The notes under the pieces: model-generated
Told to the model about the DNA's origin: nothing
The model's database searches: none
What the model saw: the letters and a program-made list of their open reading frames with translations, nothing else
Shown here: piece by piece, positions 39,205 through 46,463 of the stretch
Layout of the letters: every line of letters starts with the position of its first letter
How positions within the stretch are numbered: the stretch's first letter is position 1
From: Spirochaetes bacterium ADurb.Bin218
Lineage (GTDB): Bacteria; Spirochaetota; UBA4802; UBA5550
Direction: 5' to 3'
Length of the DNA stretch: 47,075 nucleotides
NCBI GenBank assembly: GCA_002069965.1
Contig: MWCI01000020.1
Span: forward strand, 1-47,075
Position numbers and translations under genes: made by a program

Positions 39205-40647
39205 TTACTTTTCTTTTAAATGTTCTTCTACTATTTTAGCAATTACCTCTGGAGAATCAAGAGGAAATACTGGTTCTTCCTGAACATAAGCATTTCTCCA
39301 TTCCTTACCTATATACTGTAAAGCAACAAGGACAAATGCAGCGGCAAGCCACCATGCTGCCCCACGAGTAGCAGTTATTGCACCTGCAACGCCAGCTATA
39401 CCAAGGTCATTGAATCCCTTTGACTTGAGAACTCCAACACGGACGCTTACATATCCCTGGACAAGCATTGTTGATGTAAGGCCAACACCAAGTATTGGTT
39501 TTACTGTGGCAACTATTGGTGCCAGGAAATATCCAGTCCATGTTCCCCATCTGAAAGAGCCAGCGCCACTGTTTATAGATTCCATAGCCTTTGGACCATT
39601 TTTATAACGCTCTGCAACAACAACCTGCATAGCAGCCCACAGAGGTCCGCACATGGAGATATCTGGTCCCAAGATGCTCATGATGAGGTTTCTTCCGCCA
39701 AAGATAATGTGAGATCTGTTTGGATTATAGTTAACCTGTTCATCAGGTCTATATTTTTGAGCATCATCAAGAAGAGCCTGGCTCTGTATAACATCACCAA
39801 AAACAACTATGTATGCACTTACAACCATAGGAATTGATGATATGAACATATGAGCACTTGGGAATGGTATTGCACCAAGCATTGTGAAGTCTCTGAAGAG
39901 AGTTCCAAAATCTGGATTAGAAAAAATTCCATGAATTGAGCTGTAATCTGGCCATGGAATTTCACCGGTCATAGGGCCTACAAATATGGCCAGAGCAAGA
40001 GCTGGCATCATGCCAAGGTTGCCGAGGTAGTATGCCCAGCGATGTTTTTTCTTAAAAACCTTAAAGCTCTGTGAGAAAAGGAGATAGAAAGCAAGACCCA
40101 TACATATAATTATTGTAAGAGGATATGAGTCAAAGCTTTTTAAGCCCTTTCCAGGTGTAAATATCATTATTATTGCTGCAAAGCCTGCTCCAACAAGAAT
40201 TGCTGATTGAACAGCATTTGGTATGAGCATAATAAACCTTCTGGCAAGTCCTGTTATGCCAAGGAACATGCAGAAAATACCAAAAAGCATTTCAAAGGCT
40301 ATTAATGCCTGCATGCGCTCTACACCAGGTGCAAAGGTTTCGCAGTATGCAACAAGCAAAGGAATGGCAGGAGTTACCCATCCCGGAACTACCGGATCAC
40401 CAAAGGTAACATGTGCCAGATATAATGTTCCATTGAGAATTACTATTGCAAGAGCAACCTCAAAGGACATTCCAAGTTTACCTGTAAGCACTGGTATAAT
40501 GGAAAGACACACAGTGCACATGAGGAGACCTTGAAGATAATCGGCCCACTCAAATCTGTAGTGAATAAACGGAAGCCTTAGTGTCAGCGGCCCCATAGGA
40601 ATGCCAGGCTGGATTCCGCCATACTCCCTTTCTCTTCTGATACCCAT
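39205..40647 (-). CDS. NCS2-superfamily-like permease, predicted carboxylate carrier of the 4-hydroxybutyrate operon
   Basis: A 480-aa polytopic protein with about 12-13 membrane segments. Features such as VTFGDPVVPGWVTPAIPLLV, LIPNAVQSAILVGAGFAAII and AYIVVFGDVIQSQALLDDAQ are reminiscent of xanthine/uracil permeases, but it lacks the signature motifs seen in the true uracil permease at 17.6-18.9 kb. AAGGAG precedes the ATG, 50 bases after the CoA-transferase gene on the same strand. Its operon position suggests import of 4-hydroxybutyrate, crotonate or a similar acid rather than a nucleobase; that is inference. The substrate cannot be read from sequence. Confidence 0.75.
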   Translation of the reverse strand: MGIRREREYGGIQPGIPMGPLTLRLPFIHYRFEWADYLQGLLMCTVCLSIIPVLTGKLGMSFEVALAIVILNGTLYLAHVTFGDPVVPGWVTPAIPLLVAYCETFAPGVERMQALIAFEMLFGIFCMFLGITGLARRFIMLIPNAVQSAILVGAGFAAIIMIFTPGKGLKSFDSYPLTIIICMGLAFYLLFSQSFKVFKKKHRWAYYLGNLGMMPALALAIFVGPMTGEIPWPDYSSIHGIFSNPDFGTLFRDFTMLGAIPFPSAHMFISSIPMVVSAYIVVFGDVIQSQALLDDAQKYRPDEQVNYNPNRSHIIFGGRNLIMSILGPDISMCGPLWAAMQVVVAERYKNGPKAMESINSGAGSFRWGTWTGYFLAPIVATVKPILGVGLTSTMLVQGYVSVRVGVLKSKGFNDLGIAGVAGAITATRGAAWWLAAAFVLVALQYIGKEWRNAYVQEEPVFPLDSPEVIAKIVEEHLKEK

Positions 40648-40697
40648 ATAGAACTCCTTAATTTATTTATTTTAATATAATAAATCCCCTGTTAAAA

Positions 40698-41999
40698 TCA
40701 GATCGCTCTTTTGTAGATTTCAAAGAACTGCCTTGAAAGCTCCTCTCTGAAATCAGGGTGAGCGATCTTTATGAGGGATTTTCCTCGCTCTACAACTGAC
40801 TTGCCACGCAAATCAGCAACTCCGTATTCTGTTACTATGAAGTGAGTGTCTGCTCTTGGTGTAGTAACAGATGCTCCTTCATCAATATGAGCAACTATTC
40901 TTGAAAGCTTTCCTCCTGCTGCAGTAGAACTGAAAGCAAGGATGGATCTCCCATTTTTTGACCAGGAGGCACCTCGGACAAAGTCAAGCTGCCCACCTGT
41001 TCCACTGTATTGCTTATAGCCAATAGTGTCAGATACAACCTGCCCTGTAAAATCCACCTGTAATGCTGAGTTTACAGAAACCATGTTATCGTTTTGAGCT
41101 ATAACTGATGGATTGTTAACATAATCAACAGGATACATCTCTATCATGGGATTGTTGTTTGCAAATTTATAAAGTCTTTCACTTCCCATGAGGAACGTTA
41201 CAACCATTTTACCAGGATGAAAGTTTTTCTTTGAGCAGTTGATTACGCCCTTTTCTACCAGTGTCACAACTCCGTCAGAAAACATCTCGCTGTGAATTCC
41301 CAGATTTTTTTTGTCTGTGAGAAAGTTAAGTATTGCATCAGGAACCGCGCCAATTCCAAGTTGTAGGCAATCCCCATCATTTATGAGCTCTGCAATGTAT
41401 TTCCCAATCTTCTCGTCAGTTTCTGTTAGAGTTGGAGGATTAAGAAGAGCTGGGGTTGAATCGCTTTCAACTATGTAATCGATCTCAGAAACATGGATAA
41501 AGGAATCCCCATAGGTTCGTGGCATGTTTGGAGTAACCTCTGCAATGACTATCTTTGCGCATTCAGCAGCAGGTTTTGTATAGTCCACAGAAACACCATA
41601 AGAACAGTATCCATGCTCATCAGGAGTTGAAACCATTATTAGAGCAACATCCACAGGCAAAACCTTATCTTTGAAAAGAGATGGTATTCTGCTGAAGTGA
41701 CAGGGGGTAAATATAGCACGCCCCTCGGCAATAGCCTTTCTGGTTGAGGCTCCAGCAAAGAGAGCATTATGTGTAAAGTTTTCTACATATTCTGGATTGC
41801 AGTATTCTCCCTTACCAAGAGCTACCATGTGAACAATTTCTACATTTTTATACAAAGAGGCATTGCGGACAAGAGCCTCTACCAGCACTTTTGGTTCGCC
41901 AGCTGCGTGTCCAAAAACAACTCTGTCACCGGATTTTATATGCCTCACAGCTTCATCTGCAGTAACGACCTTTTTTTTATAATCATCCATCCACTGCAT
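40698..41999 (-). CDS. abfT: 4-hydroxybutyrate CoA-transferase (acetyl-CoA transferase family)
   Basis: Transfers CoA from acetyl-CoA (or butyryl-CoA) to 4-hydroxybutyrate. Of normal length at 433 aa, with family landmarks VVFGHAAGEP, LQLGIGAVPDAIL and the catalytic glutamate Glu238 (GIHSEMFSDGVV), followed by GTGGQLDFVRGA and VTEYGVADLRGKSV. Butyryl-CoA:acetate CoA-transferases look very similar; the adjacent 4-hydroxybutyryl-CoA dehydratase tips the assignment. A strong GGGAGG precedes the ATG. It follows the small Cys-rich gene by 16 bases in the same operon. Confidence 0.88.
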   Translation of the reverse strand: MQWMDDYKKKVVTADEAVRHIKSGDRVVFGHAAGEPKVLVEALVRNASLYKNVEIVHMVALGKGEYCNPEYVENFTHNALFAGASTRKAIAEGRAIFTPCHFSRIPSLFKDKVLPVDVALIMVSTPDEHGYCSYGVSVDYTKPAAECAKIVIAEVTPNMPRTYGDSFIHVSEIDYIVESDSTPALLNPPTLTETDEKIGKYIAELINDGDCLQLGIGAVPDAILNFLTDKKNLGIHSEMFSDGVVTLVEKGVINCSKKNFHPGKMVVTFLMGSERLYKFANNNPMIEMYPVDYVNNPSVIAQNDNMVSVNSALQVDFTGQVVSDTIGYKQYSGTGGQLDFVRGASWSKNGRSILAFSSTAAGGKLSRIVAHIDEGASVTTPRADTHFIVTEYGVADLRGKSVVERGKSLIKIAHPDFREELSRQFFEIYKRAI

Positions 42000-42015
42000 A
42001 TAAAACCTCCCTGAA

Positions 42016-42300
42016 TTAATTTTTTCTTAGCATCAAGATCTCATCAATCACTGAATCTGCATCTTCTTTGTTGCAGATAAACCTTATCTTACTATGTTCA
42101 ACTCCGGTTAAATCCGCACATGCACTTTTGCATCCCATAAAAGCCAGAATGAGATCCACTCCGCTCTCTCTGTAATCAGTAAAAACAACCTCATCTTTGA
42201 GAGCTTTTTTTATTTCCAGAGAGGCTGAGATCCTATCAAAAGTAGGATTACAGCCTCCGCAAAATTTAATACCTACCTTAAGCTTATTCCTCAATTCCAC
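42016..42300 (-). CDS. Small Cys-rich protein (CGGC motif) between abfD and abfT
   Basis: A 94-aa protein starting at GTG (42298-42300), 17 bases inside the 3' end of the dehydratase gene, so it is translationally coupled. Cysteines cluster as FCGGCNP (about 14-18) and MGCKSAC (about 56-61), a pattern suited to binding a metal or Fe-S cluster, or to thiol redox. The rest is a small alpha/beta fold (DLILAFMGC, SKIRFICNKED). I know of no assigned function. Its tight coupling to an oxygen-sensitive [4Fe-4S]/FAD enzyme suggests a maturation or protection role, which is inference. Confidence 0.75.
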   Translation of the reverse strand: MELRNKLKVGIKFCGGCNPTFDRISASLEIKKALKDEVVFTDYRESGVDLILAFMGCKSACADLTGVEHSKIRFICNKEDADSVIDEILMLRKN

Positions 42301-43726
42301 AGAGCTTCTTGGCTATCTTTTTCTTTTCTTCCATATTGACTTGACGTGCTATCATGATTCTCTGTGCCTGAGGTGATCCTGCACCATGCATTGACTCAGT
42401 TAAATATCCCACTGCTGCTGTTCCAAGGGTAATATTTTCTATGAGTCGTAAAATTCTTAGTCTGTTTTCCGTGGAGACATTGGCAACTGCCTTAAAGTAT
42501 TTTTTAACCCAGTGACCAACCTCAGGAGAATTTAAATCCTCCTCAGAGGGCATTGTAACCATAAGTCCACCTGCGATATCTTGAGCAAGCCTTGCTATCT
42601 CATAAGGGAATCTTGTAACGTTTTGCTTGCATACATTTGCAAGGAGTGTATTTACAAGGAAAGTCCCAGATGGCTGTTTTGTCCCTTCAAGGGCACATGC
42701 AAGAGAACCGCAGAATAGAGTCTCGTTGAGGTGATTCATTTCGATTATCTTTTCTTTTACATGAGAAGCCTTTGCTGCTCCATTGTACTCTGCTGCAACC
42801 TGAGCTGCCCCTATGAGGACATCGCCAACTCCCACCTTACAAGCATAGCTCTGCCTGTGATATGAGGCAAAGTTCTCCACAAGCTCTCCAGCAAATTCAT
42901 ACTCTTTATACATAAAAACTCTTTCCCATGGAACAAATACATCATCAAAAACAACTAATGCCTCATGTCCGCCGTAGTATTGGTTACCCCTGTCCAGTGT
43001 GCCTTTTTCTAGTTTCCTTGTGTCACATGACTGTCTTCCATAAATGTATGTTATCCCCTTTGTATCAGATGGAACAGCAAAGGATATTGCATATTCCTTA
43101 TCCTCTTCTCTCATTGATATTGTTGGCATAACAATAATCTCGTGAGAGTTAACAGCACCAGTTTGATGAGCCTTGGCTCCTCGAACTATAATTCCATCTT
43201 CTTTTTCGCTAACTACATGTAAAAATGCGTCCTTGTCTGGCTGCTGGCTTGGAGAAAGGCTTCTATCTCCCTTTGGATCTGTCATGGCTCCATCGCATAC
43301 CAGATCTTCCTGTTGAACATATTCAAGATATTTCAGGAATCTCTTGTTGTATTCTGTCCCATATTTTTTGTCTATGTTGAATGTTGTAATGGACAGAGCG
43401 TTTAAAGCATCCATACCAACACAGCGCTGGAAACAGCATCCTGTTTGAGCTCCAAGGAGCCTTTCCATTTTTGTCTTTTTTACAAGATCTTCTTTGCTTT
43501 GATGAATATGAGTAAATCGGTTGATCTTTTTTCCTGTTATGTGAGATGTTGCAGTTAGAAGATCTTCATATTCAGGCATTGCTGCTAAATCATAGGTTAG
43601 TTTAACAGCATTCATAGATGGTCTTATAATTGGATCATCAACAACGTTTTCCACTCTCTTGCCAAAGAGATACACTACAAGATTTAGTTTCCTTAAACTC
43701 TCTTCATACTCCTTACCTGTTTTCAT
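42284..43726 (-). CDS. abfD: 4-hydroxybutyryl-CoA dehydratase / vinylacetyl-CoA isomerase
   Basis: A 480-aa FAD and [4Fe-4S] enzyme dehydrating 4-hydroxybutyryl-CoA to crotonyl-CoA by a ketyl-radical route. Cluster ligands are recognisable: Cys98 and Cys102 (TGCCFQRCVGMDAL), His290 and Cys296 (YHRQSYACKVGVGD). FAD-binding regions are typical of the acyl-CoA dehydrogenase-like HpaB family (RGAKAHQTGAVNSHE, ESMHGAGSPQAQRIMIARQ). AGGAGG lies 8 bases before the ATG, and a sigma-54 promoter lies 44-59 bases upstream. It is the first gene of the operon abfD, Cys-rich protein, abfT, permease. Confidence 0.95.
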   Translation of the reverse strand: MKTGKEYEESLRKLNLVVYLFGKRVENVVDDPIIRPSMNAVKLTYDLAAMPEYEDLLTATSHITGKKINRFTHIHQSKEDLVKKTKMERLLGAQTGCCFQRCVGMDALNALSITTFNIDKKYGTEYNKRFLKYLEYVQQEDLVCDGAMTDPKGDRSLSPSQQPDKDAFLHVVSEKEDGIIVRGAKAHQTGAVNSHEIIVMPTISMREEDKEYAISFAVPSDTKGITYIYGRQSCDTRKLEKGTLDRGNQYYGGHEALVVFDDVFVPWERVFMYKEYEFAGELVENFASYHRQSYACKVGVGDVLIGAAQVAAEYNGAAKASHVKEKIIEMNHLNETLFCGSLACALEGTKQPSGTFLVNTLLANVCKQNVTRFPYEIARLAQDIAGGLMVTMPSEEDLNSPEVGHWVKKYFKAVANVSTENRLRILRLIENITLGTAAVGYLTESMHGAGSPQAQRIMIARQVNMEEKKKIAKKLCGIEE

Positions 43727-43769
43727 CAGTCGTGCCTCCTGTTTTTATATTGAAGTTAAAATCTCTTAT

Positions 43770-43785
43770 AGCAGTATCTGTGCCA
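43770..43785 (-). promoter_or_regulatory. Sigma-54 promoter of the abfD operon
   Basis: On the minus strand it reads TGGCACAGATACTGCT, matching the -24/-12 consensus with the obligatory GG-N10-GC spacing (GG at 43783-43784, GC at 43771-43772). Predicted transcription start is near 43759, giving a 5' leader of about 33 bases with an AGGAGG ribosome site. An AAA+ sigma-54 activator gene lies immediately upstream. Confidence 0.85.
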
Positions 43786-43963
43786 AAAATATTGAGGAAG
43801 GACCCTTTTGGATTTTAATGGAACTTTTTGTTGGATTTATCGTAAAAAGCTATTTTTTATCATTTAAATTATTCTTTTATTTATAATAGAAGAGCTTTTT
43901 TAGAATCTCTAAAAGGTCTGTTTTTATTTTATTTTTGTGATGTATTTATGCTTTTTATTTTTT

Positions 43964-43979
43964 GTTTCAATAATGAAAC
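43964..43979. promoter_or_regulatory. Upstream activator palindrome, site 1
   Basis: GTTTCA-ATAA-TGAAAC is a perfect 6+4+6 palindrome centred about 212 bases upstream of the predicted abfD start. It is the proximal member of a family of four near-identical sites and a likely binding site for the adjacent sigma-54 activator. Confidence 0.75.
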
Positions 43980-44115
43980 TAAAAGAAAACCTTTTTAGGG
44001 GTTTTTTTTCAGATCTTATTTTTTTTGCTCTTTATAGAGAATTTTTTTTATTATTTAATTATAAAAATTCCATAAAATATAGGGAAGTTCCATTTTCTAT
44101 GCAATTTTAATTTTT

Positions 44116-44168
44116 GTTTCATAAATGAAAAAATATTTCATTTATGAAACATGTTTCAATAATGAAAT
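44116..44168. promoter_or_regulatory. Cluster of three upstream activator palindromes, sites 2-4
   Basis: Site 2: GTTTCA-TAAA-TGAAAA (44116-44131). Site 3: ATTTCA-TTTA-TGAAAC (44135-44150). Site 4: GTTTCA-ATAA-TGAAAT (44153-44168). Each differs from the perfect site 1 by at most one arm base. Centres are 19 and 18 bases apart and lie about 364-401 bases upstream of the predicted abfD start. This is the typical architecture of an enhancer bound by an oligomeric sigma-54 activator. Confidence 0.8.
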
Positions 44169-46274
44169 TAATCTCTCTTGCTTATTCCATATTTTGCAGC
44201 TCTGCGGACAATTGAAGGGGCACTTATTTTAAGATGCTTTGCCATTTCCCTTGTGGTAGAATATTTTTCGTAAGCCTTTGCAATAAGTTGCTTTTCAAGG
44301 ATCTCAATAGCTTCTTTAAGAGGTATTACTGTATTTACTCTTATCTCTGAGGTATCTTCCTGGCAATTAGCCTCTGTGCATATATTTTCAGGAAGATCCT
44401 TAGTGCTTATTACATCCTCCGGGCACATCACAACAAGCCGTTCAATGAGATTGCGAAGCTCCCTTATGTTTCCTGGCCATGAGTATCTTTCAAAGGCGTC
44501 AATAACATCAGGGGACAATCTCTTTGTCATCTTATAATTTTCATTGAATAGCTTGAGATAGTAAGATGTTATAAAGGATATATCCTCTTTTCTTTCCCTC
44601 AGGGGTGGAATTGATAGAGGCACTACATTTAGCCTGTAATAGAGGTCTTCCCTAAATTTTTTTTCATTTACCATCTCCATCAGGTCTTTGTTCGTGGCAG
44701 CTATAATCCTGACATCAAATTGTCGGAATTTTAATCCTCCTACGCGGTTAAATTCTTTATGTTGTAAAACTCTTAAGAGCTTGGCCTGAAGATCATAGGG
44801 AAGCTCTCCTATTTCATCAAGAAATAATGTTCCCTTATCCGCCATTTCAAAGTAACCCGGCTTCCCCCCCTTTTTTTGCTCCTGTAAATGCTCCCTCTTC
44901 GTATCCAAAAAGCTCTGACTCAATGAGATTTGCAGGGATTGCTCCACAGTTGACCTTTATAAAGGGCATGTCATGCCTGTGACTATATTTGTGTATTATA
45001 CTTGCAACTAAATCTTTTCCTGTACCAGATTCCCCTGTGATTAAAATTGTGGAATCAACCTTTGCAAGGCGCATTGCAAGATCTATAATTTCATTCATCT
45101 TCTCAGATCCAACAATCATGCCATCAATGTTGCGGAAGTTCTTAATTCGAAGAGAGTTTAGCTCTTTGCGATATTCCTCTGTCATTCTTTGAGTTTCTTC
45201 AAGTGTCTGCTGGAGTCTATGAAGGTCAGTTATATCTCGCACACTGGTTACAACTCTGAATATATTTCCATTCTCATCAAATACTGGCTTTCCTGTTGCA
45301 AGGAGTGTTTTCCCACTGCTGGTCTTTTGCAATATGCTAACAGTTTCGCGTTTTTCTATTACAAGCAAGGTTACAGATCTGGAATATGTTCCATTGGCAA
45401 CAAGTTCACGCATATTTTTACCATAGAAGTTGGAGGTATCCAGCTCTGCAATTGTATCATAGGCCCTGTTTATTCGCAAAACATTGGCATTTCCATCACA
45501 GACAAAAATTCCGTCAGATGAAGATTCTATGATTGCATCCAGCTCTCTGTTTAATTCTTTTACAGATTCCAGTTCGTTAATGATTTTTTCTAAAGCGTCA
45601 ATATCTGTTAATGAAGAGACAGCTCCTATTATTGTTCCCTCTGAAAACACAGGATATCTGCTGCAAAGGTATGATTTGTTTTTTATTGTGATTTTTTCTA
45701 TTGGTGGCGTATCTCCTGTTTTAACAATATCCATGAGGTTTATTTCAGGGAATAGGTTTGAAAATTTCTCACCAAGAGCTTCCTGTTGTGTTAGTCCAAA
45801 TTCTTCAGAGGCTTTTCTGTTTACAAGATTAATATTGCCATTATTATCTATGGATATTATAGCGTTATTTGATGAATTGAGTATTGCATTTATAAAATTT
45901 TTTGCTGCACGGTATGAATCATGGTATGTCCGAACAAAATCTGGAATTGATATTACTCCCACAGGCTTGTTATTTTCTACTACAGGCAAAAAACCATGCC
46001 TAAAGTAAAATCTGTCTTCCACCTCATCATCTGGATGACCACATATTACATTTCGTGTCATAAGTTCTTCCACAGGAGTGTTTAGCGGGATGCTGTTTTT
46101 AACAGCCTTAAAGACGTGATTTTTTGTAAAAAGCCCAAGTATTGTGCTGTTTTCATCAATGACAACTGTTGCATCTATTTTAAGGTCGCTAAAAACTTCA
46201 CAGGCTTTTTGAAGTGAGTCTGTTGGCTTCAGGAAATGGATTCTGTTACTGCAGAGAAAATCCCTGACTTTCAT
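44168..46274 (-). CDS. Sigma-54-dependent activator (CBS-CBS-PAS-PAS-AAA+-HTH), frame broken at an A7G7 tract
   Basis: Two overlapping frames (44847-46274 and the 3' part ending at 44168) together encode one activator of about 701 aa if a single base is removed at the A7G7 tract (44864-44877). Order: paired CBS domains (1-120; [20 protein letters not shown]), PAS 1 ([20 protein letters not shown]), PAS 2 ([20 protein letters not shown]), AAA+ domain with Walker A (GESGTGKD), the sigma-54-contact loop GAFTGA, Walker B ([11 protein letters not shown]) and R-finger region, then a Fis-like HTH ([20 protein letters not shown]). CBS domains may sense adenylates or CoA-type ligands. It lies directly upstream of abfD and probably binds the palindromes there. 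As given, the first frame stops shortly after GAFTGA and could not activate transcription. Confidence 0.85.
44864..44877 (-). repeat. A7G7 homopolymer tract at the activator frameshift
   Basis: On the coding strand seven A are followed by seven G. Losing one base from either run restores the reading frame and gives the same protein (A-K-K-G-G-K-P-G), directly after GAFTGA. Such tracts are prone to sequencing error, replication slippage and transcriptional slippage. Confidence 0.9.
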
Positions 46275-46421
46275 AAGAACCTCTCTTTTGTCAAAAATGA
46301 TAAATTATGCCCTTTTAGTCAATTTAAAAAAATGAAGTTCCTTGTCCATTGGAGGTATTTAATGTTTTGGCTTTATTTTGCACTAAAAAGTGTTTTTGCA
46401 ATTGACTTATCAATTTTTATG

Positions 46422-46436
46422 TGTAAATTAATTACA
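46422..46436. promoter_or_regulatory. Palindrome in the KaiC-like gene's upstream region
   Basis: TGTAA-N5-TTACA lies 27 bases before the KaiC-like ATG, downstream of TTGACT (46403-46408) and overlapping the expected -10 position. It is a candidate operator, but the arms are short and AT-rich. Confidence 0.4.
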
Positions 46437-46463
46437 TACTTCCAAAAGAAGGTGAGGTTTTTC

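Larger units (their letters stand above)
43727..44167. other. 441-base regulatory intergenic region of the 4-hydroxybutyrate operon
   Basis: No gene is seen here. From the abfD side it holds the sigma-54 promoter (43770-43785), one palindrome (43964-43979) and a cluster of three palindromes (44116-44168) reaching the stop codon of the activator gene. The sequence between is extremely AT-rich, which may ease DNA looping. An unassigned T-rich stretch fills 43840-43960 and 43985-44110. Confidence 0.75.

Noticed and set aside
44116-44168. Short repeats resembling a CRISPR array
   Set aside because: The repeats are 16-bp palindromes separated by only 2-3 bases, with no spacer-sized unique sequence and no cas genes; they fit an activator-binding cluster.
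45484-46008. 174-codon open frame on the plus strand opposite the sigma-54 activator gene
   Set aside because: It lies wholly antisense to conserved CBS/PAS coding sequence and shows no domain or ribosome site.
44168-46274. Two separate functional genes: a CBS-PAS sensor and a short AAA+ activator
   Set aside because: The break falls inside the AAA+ domain between GAFTGA and Walker B, so neither half is a complete ATPase; a single frameshifted gene explains the sequence better.
46363-46385. Second sigma-54 promoter ahead of the KaiC-like gene
   Set aside because: The best match has GG and GC separated by 9 bases instead of 10, and the -24 element lacks the CAC; spacing is critical for sigma-54.
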